In this document: in pieces, positions 1 through 10,969 of the stretch
Position numbering within the stretch: the first letter of the stretch is position 1
Layout: the number at the start of each line of letters is the position of its first letter
Source of the DNA: Isochrysis galbana
Taxonomy: Eukaryota; Haptophyta; Isochrysidales; Isochrysidaceae
Direction: 5' to 3'
Assembly: GCA_018136815.1 (NCBI GenBank)
Contig: CM030931.1
Coordinates: forward strand, 6,716,399 to 6,780,398
DNA: 64,000 bases
Notes under the pieces: model-generated
Told to the model about the DNA's origin: nothing
The model's input: only the letters and a program-made list of their open reading frames with translations
Database searches by the model: none
Position numbers and translations under genes: made by a program

Positions 1-40
1 GCTGACGAAGCGACCGCGCCCACCGTCGGAGGCCGAGCAG

Positions 41-848
41 GTGTGTGCGACCCCGGTCGCACCCCGCGGCCCGTGGCCTCGGCCACACCCAACAAGGCAG
101 CCATGCTGGCCCCCCTCATGGGGGGTGGCTGTCTGTAGACCCCACCACATCACCACCACAACCACACCGTCACCCCCTCCATGGGCATGCCTTATGGCAG
201 AGGCCCCTCCCACCCCGGCGACGGTCGCGCTGCCACGGCAGCGCGACCCGAGACCGGGTGGCCCTCATGGGCACAACATCATGACAACACATTTTTGCAA
301 CACAGCCAGCATACTGCCTTGGGAGAACAAGGAAGACTGGACAACAGGAGGCCGGTGGCGAAGCCCAGCCCCCAGAGCAACGCGCTACCCTCACTTCCAA
401 TCACCTGGCCCTGCGAGACTAACCACATACCCATACGGCCCTGCACCACAGGAACCAGACTCAGAAGATGAGGACAACAATGTGGACACCGACGCAACGT
501 ATGACCTGTCGCTACACCAGGAAGGCGACTTCATCCTTCACGACACGATGGTGTACGCGGCCATCGTCGAGCTTCTCCTCGAACTCGAGGGTGTGGACCC
601 CGAGCCGGACTTCTGGGCCCGATCCTCAAAGGGTCCTTGGCACATCGCGATAAACGAAGACTGCATGCTGCAATTCAAGGCACGTTACGGAGAGCTCACC
701 ACGATCAGGGTTCACAACGTTGACATCAAGGTGGAAGTCAAGATTGAATCCATCGAGGACAAGCTCAACAAAAAAGGCTCCTCGTCGCGCAAAGCACTGT
801 ACGAGGCACTCCAAGATGTCGCGGCCCACGTCGTGATCGAGGCAGAGG
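41..848 (+). pseudogene. LINE ORF1 remnant (N-terminal part)
   Basis: The stretch at about 500-845 encodes a domain alignable to the ORF1 at 8033-10033: both have the LEGVD-EPDF/EPEF motif, then GPW followed by I/L, an acidic stretch, and a K/R-A-L-x-x-A-x-x-D helix. The part before base 480 is proline/histidine-rich and frame-shifted against the other copy (its NKAAMLA segment sits in a different frame). The reading frame runs on to 976 only because it overlaps the RT segment in another frame. ORF1 proteins of LINEs bind RNA and form the transposition particle. This one is broken and unlikely to be functional. Confidence 0.7.
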
Positions 849-3431
849 GGGATAATATCGGAAAACCAATTAGGATTCGTGCCAAGACGGCTGATCAGCG
901 AAGCAACACACCTGCTCCAACTCACGAGAGCATATCTGGACGAAACCGGGGAACCGGGCCTAATACTAGCCCTTGATTGGGAAAAAGCGTTCGATAGAGT
1001 CAGTTGGGAGTTCTACCACTTGGCCCTCGAACTCCTCAACTTTGGCCCGAACTTCCAATCACTCGCCAAAGCGCTCACTAGCGAGAACGCCCGACCGGTA
1101 AGGACGATCAAAACCAACGGGGGAAGGAGCTATCCCTTTACTGTGGGAAGCGGCATGCCGCAAGGCTGCCCGTTATCCCCGCTCACCTTCCTACTCACGA
1201 CGGAGGCACTCACCCGGGCCATAAACAGGGACGAAGACATAGCGGGAATAGACCTCAATGGATACAATCTGAAGATTAGCCAGTTCGCAGACGACACGGC
1301 GCTAATAGCCAGGGACTATAAAAGCATGAAAAAATCCCTGTACTGGGTACAACTACATGAAAAAGCCACGGGGGGGAAAACGAACGAAAGTAAGTTCCAA
1401 GGACTCCGGATGGGAGGGCAAAGGACCCGCAAACCCCCGTGGGACATGCGAAAATACAACTGGATAAAAAATAGCGAATACCTAACGATATTAGGCGTGC
1501 CACTAGGAGCGCCGGAGGCGCTCAAACCCTTCTGGGCGAAGCTAGCAGACAAAATCGACGAGAAAGTTACCAAACTAGCGCCGGCCACCGGACATATGTC
1601 GATATTTGGGAGAGCCGCCATAGTAAACTTCATTATTTACGGAACACCGAGATATTGGCTACAGACTCTGGCCGCCCCTAAATGGTTTCACACGCGGATA
1701 CAGAGGGCCGCGGATGCGGTCCTCTGGACGAGCCCATACACCCAAAAGCAGAGCAAATGGATCGCTCACCCACACTACGCCACACACCACGCAAAAAGCG
1801 CGACCAGGACATTGGGGCTAGGGCTCATACACTGGCCGACTCATGTCAAGGCCCTCCAAGCCAAATGGATCCTAAACTACCTAAACGCACGCAAAGCGAT
1901 CTGGAAGCACGCGCTGGACGCATGGTTCTGTCGCACCGGGCTGGGGAGGGGCGCTGTCCTCTCCACGATACCAATAAAAACACTTACGGGAAGCCTCAGA
2001 GGCAACCCAGCACTCCCGACCTTCTGGAAAGAGGCCCTGATAAACTTCCGAGACCTAAACATCCAACCCTCGTGGCTCACGCGCGAAGGCGCGCTCTCGC
2101 AACCCATATGGCACAACCCACACTTCTCCCCCCCCACGATTCGCGCCGCATGGGCGCGAATGTGGGAGACCTTGCACACGACCGTAATCCACAACGTGTT
2201 CAAAGACGATGCCTTCACGACGCCCTATAGTAGAGAGGAATGCTCGGCATATGTCGCACACCTCCCAGAGATCTTCGTACACGAGGGCCGAGCGATCCGC
2301 AAAACAGAGTTCCTAGACTCATGGGACGCCGTGGTTGACCACGCGCGGCAAATACTAGGCAAGTCAGCGGAACGCCCGCTACCCGTCCCCGGCGAGAGGA
2401 CCTGCCAGAAGGGCAAAGACTCCAGCCAAGAGCCGAGAGAGACAGAACGCGAAGAGATTAGGGCCTCAGAGGACAATAAACACATCAAAAAACTTAATAA
2501 CATATGGATCCACACAGACACCGATTACCTCGGGGAGGTCTCCGACACCGGCGGCGTAGTGAACGCCGAAGAAACACAACGGTACCACCCCCCGGCCCGA
2601 TGGGAGAACGGATACAAAGGGCCAAAATACATGGAATACCCGCTGGCCGACGAGTACGCCATACAAAAAGGAAAAATCGCACTCGACGCAATCACGGTTT
2701 CCGACATAACGAAAGCCGCGCTCAAGGTGACAAGACTAAACAACCCGCAAACGGCCAAAATAGCTTGGGAAAAGCGCCTAGACATCTCGAAAGACAACTG
2801 GAAACACATAGCCAGGCTGTACACCTTGCCGCTGTTGAAGCACGCGGACAAACACCCGCACTTCAAACACATCACCCACAGGAGGATAGGTACCAGAAAC
2901 AGATTCGCGACAACCACAACCAACAAGTGCAGAATGTGCAATCAACATCAAGAGGACTCATGCCACCTGGCATGGTGCCCTGCGACAAGAAAAATCTTCG
3001 ACACCATAGATGCGATCGCTAACTACACTCCGAAAACGAATAGGTCACATGGGCAGAAAACTAAGGATAGGCTATTCGCATACCCGGACGCGACTACCCC
3101 CGACAGCCTAAAAACCCTCTATATCATAGCCTGGAGATATATAATAAGAGACTTCTACAGAATAGAGTTCGAATCATATGATTACCACTACATACCGGTC
3201 TTAGAATCCACGCTCTTAAGATTCACCACCCTGGTGAGGGGCCTAACACCGTCGAAAACCTGTCGCCCGATGCGCACTCGCACGGCGGCCCAGGGTAGAA
3301 AACCTAAAATAAAAAGGTCAGCGGAGCTCAGCGCCCCGATATTTACAGAAGACAACAAAGGTAAACTAAGATTGAGCGACAACCTCGGCCTTGTGGCGGA
3401 AGCGATTGGCCTCGCCGAAAGGCTCGCCTGA
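837..3431 (+). CDS. LINE reverse transcriptase (5'-truncated ORF2)
   Basis: Non-LTR reverse transcriptase that copies element RNA at a nicked chromosomal site. The open frame begins at 837 with no clear start; the first recognisable residues are the ENQLGFV-P-R-LISEA fingers motif. It continues through LALDWEKAFDRVSWEF (catalytic Asp), the QGCPLSPLTF turn, and FADDTALI (catalytic Asp pair, about 1279-1300). A long thumb and C-terminal region follows, and the zinc knuckle C-x2-C-x8-H-x3-C lies near 2930-2985. The frame is open for over 850 codons, so this part is young or recently inserted. The apurinic-type endonuclease that should precede it is missing, as are RT blocks 0-1. The same protein with a frameshift and an earlier 3' end is at 11605-13496. 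Confidence 0.88.
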   Translation, partial: SRQRGIISENQLGFVPRRLISEATHLLQLTRAYLDETGEPGLILALDWEKAFDRVSWEFYHLALELLNFGPNFQSLAKALTSENARPVRTIKTNGGRSYPFTVGSGMPQGCPLSPLTFLLTTEALTRAINRDEDIAGIDLNGYNLKISQFADDTALIARDYKSMKKSLYWVQLHEKATGGKTNESKFQGLRMGGQRTRKPPWDMRKYNWIKNSEYLTILGVPLGAPEALKPFWAKLADKIDEKVTKLAPATGHMSIFGRAAIVNFIIYGTPRYWLQTLAAPKWFHTRIQRAADAVLWTSPYTQKQSKWIAHPHYATHHAKSATRTLGLGLIHWPTHVKALQAKWILNYLNARKAIWKHALDAWFCRTGLGRGAVLSTIPIKTLTGSLRGNPALPTFWKEALINFRDLNIQPSWLTREGALSQPIWHNPHFSPPTIRAAWARMWETLHTTVIHNVFKDDAFTTPYSREECSAYVAHLPEIFVHEGRAIRKTEFLDSWDAVVDHARQILGKSAERPLPVPGERTCQKGKDSSQEPRETEREEIRASEDNKHIKKLNNIWIHTDTDYLGEVSDTGGVVNAEETQRYHPPARWENGYKGPKYMEYPLADEYAIQKGKIALDAITVSDITKAALKVTRLNNPQTAKIAWEKRLDISKDNWKHIARLYTLPLLKHADKHPHFKHITHRRIGTRNRFATTTTNKCRMCNQHQEDSCHLAWCPATRKIFDTIDAIANYTPKTNRSHGQKTKDRLFAYPDATTPDSLKTLYIIAWRYIIRDFYRIEFESYDYHYIPVLESTLLRFTTLVRGLTPSKTCRPMRTRTAAQGRKPKIKRSAELSAPIFTEDNKGKLRLSDNLGLVAEAIGLAERLA

Positions 3432-3768
3432 GGTCGAGGCACACCCTCCCCTCCCCCACCCTCTCTGAAAGAACCACCCACGAAGAAGAACAACTCACGT
3501 GCACGAGGCACCTCAGCAACGGCACGACACCTACACCACAGCAGCAAGAAACCGGCCACCCAGAGGCACAGGAGGAAGGCGAGGACAGACCACTGAGGGC
3601 CGGTGCACCCCGCCCGACCCAGCCCCCCCACGACCCGGGCCCCTATGTAGAGCACGAGGGGAGTTGCCGCAAGGCGGGAAGTGAGAGGAGAGGAAGGGAT
3701 CTGGGCGTGGCTACAATAGACAACCCCGTAGCCGCGCGCGTGGCGAGAAAATTAAAAGGTTTTTTTTT

Positions 3769-4351
3769 TGATAGCTTATGGTTTATGGTTTATGGGGGCA
3801 TTTGTAAAAGAAACAACGAGCAACCAAAGCTGAAGCTGAAGCTGATAGCTGAGGTTGGGGTTGAGGTTGAGGTTGAGATTGCAGCCTCTTGTGCCCGGTC
3901 TTGGTGGTGAGGCCACATGCCGGATACTAGCATCCCTAGCCACATACACCGGACGAGCCATGCACCAACCGCGCACACACCCCATCTTGGGGGAGGGGCT
4001 CCGTTGCCGACGAAGGGCTAAGGTCCCGGTCATACTCACACAACAAGAAAACTCTGGCGCTCTCCTTTCACCGTCGATAGCTCTTCCGCTTCTCTCTGTG
4101 GGATCTTCCCCCCCCCTCCCCCTTATTTCCCCCCCCCCGCCGGTGCCTGCTCGCTCTCTGCCCGCCAGCCCGCCAGGCCATCGGCGGCTGCGGCGGGAGC
4201 GAGAGCGCGAGCGCCGCCCCACCCCTCACCCCCTCCCAGCCCGCGCCGCCCGGGCCCGTCCTACTCCGGCCTGCCCCAGCCTGCTCCATCCCGATCCGGC
4301 CCGCCCCGCCCCGCCCCACTCGCACGCCCGCAGCACTTCGGGTGCGGGGCT
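3769..4351. repeat. Intergenic with short tandem repeats and C-rich leader
   Basis: No gene is visible. At 3775-3795 there is a TTATGGT-type triplication and at 3829-3882 short imperfect tandem hexamers (GAAGCT then GAGGTT). From about 4070 the sequence becomes strongly pyrimidine-rich on the plus strand, with C runs up to the start codon at 4352. This is probably the leader and promoter of the next gene; no TATA box is evident. Confidence 0.5.
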
Positions 4352-7300
4352 ATGACGCCGTTCGCCCGTTTTTTCCTCGCTGCGCACACCGACCTCGCTA
4401 TATGGGGAATCATCGCCTGCTGCTGCTCGGCGCTGCTGCTCATCACCTGCTGGTGCATGCCTGACGTGCGCCGCACGCCTGGCTGGCAGTTCCTATACTC
4501 GTCGATGTACGAGATCTATTCGTCTGCAGGTGCGCCACACCCAACCTACCTGATCCTGCTGGTACAACGCCCACAGCTCGTGCTGTTGTCCGCCCGCGTA
4601 GGCTTCGTGGTGGTCGCACTCATCCACAGCCCACCTATCTCGCTTCCGTCGCCGCTCACGCTGCCAGTGCCGCTGCACATCCCACTGCCTACCTCGCTGC
4701 CTTCATCGTCATCGGACGCCCGGCTTGCGCGGCTCGCATCCGCAAACGCCACAGTTTCCATGTCAGAGGACGATTTCGAGATCGTCGAGCATCTCATTTG
4801 CTCCGCCTACCTCCCATTGCTTGTCACCGTGCTGGCGGCCGATATGGGCGCCAACTGCTGGCGCCTCTTGATGTACGTCGACCTGATCGTTGTGTACCAC
4901 AATCCGTTCCGGCCGAACACCGCGCGCCCCCTCTACCACCTCGCCGTGCTCCTCACCTCCGTCTTATGGGGACTGGGCATCTCCGACACCAACGTGCTCT
5001 GCACATCGGCTGACGCGTCAGGCTCGCTTAACTTGCAGACGCTCACTTGGGGGCTGGTATACGCGCCATTCCTCCTGTTTGTTCTCTGCGGCGGCGGCCT
5101 TTACGCCGCCGTGGCATGGCTGCTTTCTCGTGACAAAGAGCATCGGCCTATCTCGCTTCTTGCGCGACAGAGAGTGATGGAACATTGCCTACTCTACTTG
5201 CTCCTATACGCGGTGCTGTTGGGCTCGCTCGCCGCATCATATGCCAACTTTCGGCTCTTTGAACAGCTCGCCCACTCTTTCTTCGTGCATGCTGTGGCGG
5301 CGCTTACCGCTGGCCGCCCCGCCTTCGCCTTTGTCGGATGGCTTTTGATCAATCGGGTCCCACAGCGTTTGGTGGGCTGCGCTAGGCGTGGGGGAGAGGT
5401 GCCCACCTCCTCACGGCTCACAATGCTGGAGGAACCCTTGATGGTTGAGCCCCAGCCGTTGGGGGCCGGCTGGCTTCATAGGCGCAAGAAGCTTCGCGGG
5501 GAACGGGGCGTGGACGATGGGGTGAGCCGCCGGCCTAGGGCCACGTGCAATGGGGAAGACGACACAGAGGATAAACTCATAACAAGTATGAGCTATGACT
5601 CACGCATATCGGATGGGCAAGGACTCGGCGAGGCAGGCTTCAAAGAGGAATTGAGGTACGAGCTAGTGCTTGATGTGACGAAGGCCATCGCAGAGCTAGC
5701 AGAGCGCGAGGCCATACAACAGCCTTTGCCGGCTGAACGAGGCACGAGTACCGACGTAAATGATGGCGTGGCGAGCAGTTCTCTATCTGCTACGGTGGCC
5801 GATTTTGTCGCCGGATTCACCGGTCAAGCCCCTGCCCCCGCAACACCTTCTGAGGACCGGACTGCAGCCGATTGGGAGATCATGAACTCGCCCCGGCGTT
5901 CCGTAGTCTCGCTGTCTGGGACGGGCCCACAACAGCCCGAAAATCGTGTGCAACATTATGCTGTGGCTCACTTCCGCGCAATTAGAGCTGCATTTGGCAT
6001 CCGCCCAGAGGTGCGTCGACTGTCAACTTGCAATGGCTGCACGTATTGCGATCGAGTATGGCCGTGCTGTGCCCGCATGGCCAGCAACGCGCGCGTGTGC
6101 TCGGGTGCGGATTCTCAACGCAGCTCACTCGATCCCTGTTGACGATGACGTTCCTTTGTTCCTTACAGGAGTTCGCCTCCGCCTTCGCAAGCAGCCTTCC
6201 TGAGCTGCAACAGTCCTCGCGCCTCTTGCGCGAGTCGGTGTCGGAGGGAGCTTCAGGTTCCTTCTTCTATTGGGTCAAGCATCCCGACGGCCGGGACACC
6301 GGCTATATTGTGAAGCAAATCACCCATCGCGAGAAAGACGTCTTGATGAGCATTCTGCCCGCCTACAAGCAGCACGTGCAGCGACGGAATGGCGCAAGCT
6401 TACTGCAGTATCTCAGCTGCCACTCAATGCGCCTTCGTTGGCAATGGGCGGGGAAAGTCTATTTTGTGGTGATGCGCAACTTCTTTCCCATCCGCCCCCA
6501 GCTCTGCTTCGACCTGAAAGGAGCAACTGCGAACCGTCGCGCGCTGAACGCTTGGCAGCTTCATCAGAGCAACACCGTCGCCGGCATGTACGACACACTG
6601 CGTGACTGGGAATGGATGGACATAGGTATGACTACTGATATGGACCCCACTGACCGCGCTGTCCTTTGGGACACGCTCTCCGCCGATACCGAGCTTCTAG
6701 TGCGACAAAACATCCTAGACTACTCCCTTCTTCTCGGCATTTATCGGCCGCCCGCTACGCTTATTCCTCAACAAAAACGAGCGCAAATGCGCGAGCTTGT
6801 TCGCCAATGTTGCGGCACTGCGTTTGTGTCCAGGGATCGACAAAAGGTGCGCGCCCGCAGGTGCCCGCGAACGGCTGGCGCTGATCTCGATTGAAAGCTG
6901 TGCGATGCGCGATGCGCTTCGAGCTTACACCGGCCTGGTCCGGCTTGAAGCACCCTGACGCCTTGTGCTACTGCGCCGGACCACGCAGGTGTACTTTTTT
7001 GGCCTTATCGACGTGCTCGAAAAGTTTTCCTTGCGGTGGCGGCTGCAGCGCATGGTGCTTCGCTTGTTGTACGCGATAGCGATGAGGTGGAGTGATTCGG
7101 ATGGCATCTCGGCCATGCCGCCTCCTTTGTATGCCGACCGATTCCAAACTTTCGTGGCTCACGAAGTCCTGCATATGGATGTGTCTCCACGCCTTGCCCC
7201 AGTTGACGACTTGGGCCGTGCTGGTGGGCTGTGGGCAAGGATAAAACAATTGCTCGGTGTCTACGGTCGCGAAGGTGGCGGACGGCGCCCGCGTTCTTGC

Positions 7301-7492
7301 GGTCTTGCTAGATGGCGCCGCCTATGGGAAAGACGGCGTCGAGGCCTGGTCAAGCAACGGATTGACTCGGAGCATGATGACTACGTCGCGAGGATCCGCG
7401 AGCTCGAGGAGCACATCCTTTTTCTCGAAGGGGAAGTGGCTGCACTCGGAGGGGCCTCGCATCGCGAAATCGGCGCTACCTGTCACGTGTGA
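4352..7492 (+). CDS. GPCR-phosphatidylinositol phosphate kinase fusion (GPCR-PIPK)
   Basis: Predicted membrane receptor fused to a lipid kinase that would phosphorylate phosphatidylinositol phosphates at the plasma or endomembrane. Exons are 4352-6010, 6169-6846 and 6989-7492 (946 residues), with introns GTGCGT..CAG and GTGCGC..CAG, both phase 0. Residues 1-350 hold about six or seven hydrophobic segments, as in the serpentine half of GPCR-PIPKs. A variable linker follows to about residue 530. The kinase shows GSFFYW, the IVK lysine, VVMRNFF, the FDLKG motif, DYSLLLGI, and in exon 3 YFFGLIDVLEKF, then Pro-x-x-Tyr-Ala-x-Arg-Phe. The C-terminus is basic, then a coiled coil. The exon 1/2 join restores the expected HFRAIRAAFGIRPEEF block, which supports the splice. 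The fusion is known from oomycetes, Dictyostelium and some algae. A further small intron near 4530-4620 is possible because that stretch is proline-rich. Confidence 0.85.
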
Positions 7493-8010
7493 CCAATATG
7501 AAGCGATCAGACCATCAAAGCCCTGTGAATGAGGATGTTCCCGCCGGGTGTAGTTTTCACCTTCCGGGGCTGAAATATACGGGTGGTGACCGATGGGGAC
7601 GACATCCATACACTAAAAGAGGTACAAGCTTGGCCTCGAGGACCTTTCTCGTGTGAATTGCTCGCGCCGTCTCCGCTCGGCGCCCGTCGCCTTCGGGCTA
7701 GGAATTTAGAGAAATTGAATTTTCCTCACTTGCTTTTATTTGCGAGACTTTCGGTCCGTCATCGCGCACCTACGTTTGAGTACTTTGCTCCCCCTTGAGC
7801 TTGTACTGTGCGCAACGTTTACCCCCCACTTGCGAGGCGGCATGGGGCTTCGCGGCTTGAGTAATAATAAAGAATGTTATGCCCAAGTCTAGAGGTGGGG
7901 GATATTGGGTTAAAATAAAACGTAAAACGTCGGTACATCGGAGGGTCAGATTTCTTTTCACGAGCGAGAGGACGAAGATTCCCCCCCCCCTTTCTCCCCT
8001 CGCAATCCAA
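7493..8010. other. Intergenic, no gene seen
   Basis: Holds the 3' flank of the kinase gene, with an AATAATAAAG stretch near 7862, and a C run at 7981-7990 just before the LINE 5' hairpin. I see no coding or RNA gene. Confidence 0.5.
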
Positions 8011-10033
8011 CTATCAGTAAACTGATAGGGTCATGGAGCGCGCGCCGCCGCCCTCCCTCGCTGCCGCTGCCCTCGCTGAGATGGACGAAGGTTTGAGTGA
8101 CACCCCGCTGTCGCCGAAGCGACCGCGACAGGACGACCCTCCCAGCCAGGTGGGCACAGGAGCCAGCCTGCCACGCCCGCGGACAACCGCGAACGCCACG
8201 AACAAGGCTGCCATGCTGGCAGCAGCCAGCACACAGCACACCTCCAACACAACACACAGCCACACCAGTCACACCACACCAGTGGGACGCTTCCAAAGGG
8301 AAGGCCTCCGGGCTGGGACCCTACATAACCGCGGTACCGCCCTCGTGCTCCGGCGCGAGGGGCTGGCCCGGCACCATCTTCAGCAGAACCCCAATGGGGA
8401 AATGCTGCACCACAACAAGGGGTTGAACAAAGAGCAGTCAGGAACCCCCAGCACGGGGCACAGGAGCAAAAAGGGAGGCAGACCAGGAGGGATGCCCCCC
8501 AACGCCCCCGAAGGCCAAACGGACAAGCGAGCCACGGGCGCGCGAACGTCGCAAGTGGCACAGGCCCAGGAGGCCCACCACAACAAGCACCAACTTGAGA
8601 GAGAGCATACGCAAAGAACAATCCACACGGAAACCTCGGTAGGGGGAGACAACATAGCGGAAACATCGAGCCATATGGACGCCCGAGAGACGAAAGCCTA
8701 CTCAAGGCTAACCCCACCCTCCGCCTTGGCCACACAGGTGGCCCTCCTTGACGAAGACTTAGAGCCCGAACCCGAGGGGGAGGCCGAATTCCCGGACTCC
8801 CACAAGATCATTATCACCTTTACGGCATACGAGAAAGGGCACAAGGCCAAAGACGAAGAGGTCCTCGGCGCGATCGTCGCGCACCTAAACAAGCTGGAGG
8901 GCGTAGACCTCGAGCCCGAATTTCTATCCAAGAGCGCCTCCGGCCCTTGGGAGATTCTCGTCACGGCGGATTGCGCCAATCAATTCCGTGAAGAATACAA
9001 AGATGTGGCGGACTTTCGCAAGGCGGGTATTCCCTGCCCGATCGCGGTCAAGTATCAAACACTCGACGAAAAATTCAAAGAAATCCCGCGGGCATCCAAT
9101 AAGGCATTGGCCAGCGCGTTTAAAGACGCCTCAGCGCACCTAGTGGTGCGCAACTACAAGTTTGAGCTGAAAAACTACATAACAATTAGCTCGCTCGCCA
9201 AAGCGGTCGAGAACCAAGGCTTCTTCTTCCTCCAAGGCAACCAAGAGCGCACCAAGATCCTCACCAAAGAGGGGATCCTTGTAACACAGGGTAAGAAGGA
9301 AGTATACCATCTGTACGTAGCTCCGAAGCACGGAACGTTCGCTTCTTTCGACTTTCCGCGCAAAATCATGCTCACCGTCAACGGGGCTCCCTTCCCCATC
9401 GAGTACTCCGTCCGCAACTGCCGCGAGCTCGGCGGCGACATAAAGAACCTGAGCATCCACGCGGGGCCTAAGGGCTGCAAAGGATATAACAAAGGCTACG
9501 CCATGGCGTTCCATCCCCCCTTGCGCATCTGCGTGTGCGAGGAAGAAAAAGCCGCGCGACTCGAGCGCGAGGAACGCAAGCGCGCGGCCCCGCCGAAGAT
9601 GACTATCCAAGAAGCCATGAACCCGAATGCCACGGAGCTGTGCAAGCGATTCCCGAACGGCAAATGCCCCATGAACATCATGGGCAAGGCATGCAACCGC
9701 TCGCACGAGTACCCGGGCGCATGGAAGGACGGCATGTGCATGATAGTCTGCGCGTTCCCGCGCGCGAGCGCCGGAACCCCAGGGAAGCAACCCAAGAGCG
9801 GAGTCTGCGCCTTGGGCGCCGGATGCCGCTACATGCACAAGTGCGCGCAGCACGCGCGCGACCTAGGCCGCGCTAACCTTCTCATTATATATGCGCTCAC
9901 ATTCGACTCCACTTGCGGATACCCAGGTGAGGGGCCGGTCACGATCGTCTCCTACAACATGAATGGCGCCGGACACGGCGCCTTAGGCATAGATATGGCC
10001 AATGAGGCAAATCTTAGGGGTAGAATTGTATGA
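8011..10033 (+). mobile_element. LINE copy 2, 5' half only
   Basis: Begins with a perfect stem-loop at 8011-8028 (CTATCAGT / ACTGATAG), five bases before the ATG of ORF1. It contains a full-looking ORF1 and only the first few residues of the endonuclease, after which similarity stops near 10000-10033. Loss of the 3' half is unusual for LINEs, which normally lose the 5' end, so a later deletion or recombination is likely. The hairpin-plus-ATGGAGCGCGC start recurs at 18111 (minus), 34017 (minus), 46681 and 51451. Confidence 0.75.
8033..10033 (+). CDS. LINE ORF1 with CCCH-type zinc fingers, running into a truncated endonuclease
   Basis: A 666-residue frame starting MERAPPP. Residues 1-240 are low-complexity (His/Thr/Gln-rich). 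Residues 250-500 form a conserved globular region shared with the remnant at 500-845, probably the nucleic-acid-binding core. Residues 540-610 carry two Cys/His clusters (C-x7-C-x8-C-x3-H and C-x5-C-x5-H types) that look like CCCH zinc fingers. The last 30 residues (VTIVSYNMNGAG onward) are the N-terminal beta strand of an exonuclease-endonuclease-phosphatase domain, including its Asn, but the remaining catalytic residues are absent. ORF1 and endonuclease are thus in one continuous frame here, suggesting a single-ORF element or a fused architecture. Confidence 0.75.
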   Translation: MERAPPPSLAAAALAEMDEGLSDTPLSPKRPRQDDPPSQVGTGASLPRPRTTANATNKAAMLAAASTQHTSNTTHSHTSHTTPVGRFQREGLRAGTLHNRGTALVLRREGLARHHLQQNPNGEMLHHNKGLNKEQSGTPSTGHRSKKGGRPGGMPPNAPEGQTDKRATGARTSQVAQAQEAHHNKHQLEREHTQRTIHTETSVGGDNIAETSSHMDARETKAYSRLTPPSALATQVALLDEDLEPEPEGEAEFPDSHKIIITFTAYEKGHKAKDEEVLGAIVAHLNKLEGVDLEPEFLSKSASGPWEILVTADCANQFREEYKDVADFRKAGIPCPIAVKYQTLDEKFKEIPRASNKALASAFKDASAHLVVRNYKFELKNYITISSLAKAVENQGFFFLQGNQERTKILTKEGILVTQGKKEVYHLYVAPKHGTFASFDFPRKIMLTVNGAPFPIEYSVRNCRELGGDIKNLSIHAGPKGCKGYNKGYAMAFHPPLRICVCEEEKAARLEREERKRAAPPKMTIQEAMNPNATELCKRFPNGKCPMNIMGKACNRSHEYPGAWKDGMCMIVCAFPRASAGTPGKQPKSGVCALGAGCRYMHKCAQHARDLGRANLLIIYALTFDSTCGYPGEGPVTIVSYNMNGAGHGALGIDMANEANLRGRIV

Positions 10034-10594
10034 GGTGTAAAAAATGGCAATGGGAGGGTAAAAAAAAGGGGGGAACCTCAAGTTGCAACTTCTCATCGGG
10101 CGGGAATCAAATGCCAAAGCTGCAGCTTAGATATCAAGCAACCGATCCCCCCCGCGGGCGCGGTTGCAAATTCTTTACGGGTAGGGCATGAGCGCGCGTG
10201 ACTGAGGGGGGGGGAGGGGGGTCGATAATAAAACATCTGAAGATTCGGGCTACTCACGCTAGCTATACGGGTCCACGTACTCACGGTACTCACTTACGAC
10301 ATCGCCTATACCCCAGTTTACTCACTCCCTTACACCACCCCCTTCATTCCTTTGTCTTTGGTATCGGGGGGGGGGAGGGGCGCGTGCACGACAACGGGCC
10401 AAGTGCAAGGGGTGGGCTGGGGCAGACCTGCTGATGTGGTGTTCCTGTGGCAAAACAAACGTAAACGCCTATTGCATGTGACACTTCGTGCCCCTGGGAG
10501 GTCTCGGCCCCCTCTTCTCGCGTCTTTTTCAAGTATCTCCGCGTTTTCGCGGCATGCGTGTGTCGCTCGGTAGTAGAGCGTCGAATAACCCCCG
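10034..10594. repeat. Intergenic; dispersed repeat at 10395-10555
   Basis: 10395-10555 (GGGCCAAG-GCAAGGGG-GGGCTGGGGCAGACCTG onward) is an inverted relative of 17806-17958, sharing the blocks GTTCCTGTGGCA, AAACGTAAA and GGTCTCGGCCCC. In the second location it is joined to a LINE reverse transcriptase motif, so it may be part of a LINE family. No intact gene is seen in the rest. Confidence 0.55.
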
Positions 10595-10598
10595 GCGA

Positions 10599-10770
10599 GC
10601 ACTATCTAGATTGAAGTAGATAGTGCCGAAATGCTATCTAGTTACAAGTAGATAGTGCCCTTATGGTATCTAGTTACAAGTTGCAAGTTGATAGTGGATT
10701 TTCCGGCCTAGATATCTAGATATCTAAGATTATCTTAAGATATCTAGATAATCTTAGATATCTATAAGAG
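10599..10770. repeat. Cluster of near-perfect palindromes, block 1
   Basis: Three short hairpins in a row (10599-10626, 10633-10658, about 10665-10697), built on CTATCTAGTTACAAGTAGATAGTG-type stems. An AT-rich palindromic tract of GATATCTA units follows at 10708-10763. Confidence 0.8.
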
Positions 10771-10969
10771 CCTAAAAGTAGAAGGAGCGCGGGCGCGAAA
10801 GAAAAAACGGCGAAAGGGTTGTCGGCGCCACCCACCGCCGACGGTGCGAGCATGTGGGGCATGCGCTGCCATCTCGCCGCGAGCCATATGGCTCGGGGAT
10901 GGCAGTCTTGCCCGCACTATGTACGCCTGACGCCTGTCTGTGTGTCTGTAAGCCTTAATTTAGGAGGTA

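Larger units (their letters stand above)
1..3768 (+). mobile_element. LINE-type non-LTR retrotransposon, copy 1, internally deleted
   Basis: Target-primed retrotransposon remnant entering from the left edge. Its first 110 bases match the start of the ORF1 in the copy at 8033-10033, so the true 5' end lies outside the window. ORF1-like coding is joined directly, near base 845, to a reverse transcriptase that starts at the fingers region, so the rest of ORF1, the endonuclease and RT blocks 0-1 are deleted. The 3' part is complete: RT, a C-terminal zinc knuckle, and a 3' untranslated region of about 330 bases. That region ends in ATTAAAAGG followed by a T run near 3748-3768. The same 3' end occurs again at 39700-39926, which fixes the family's 3' terminus. 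Confidence 0.85.

Noticed and set aside
9140..9853. Minus-strand frame of 237 codons inside LINE ORF1
   Set aside because: Shadow of the conserved ORF1 on the other strand; no independent domain.
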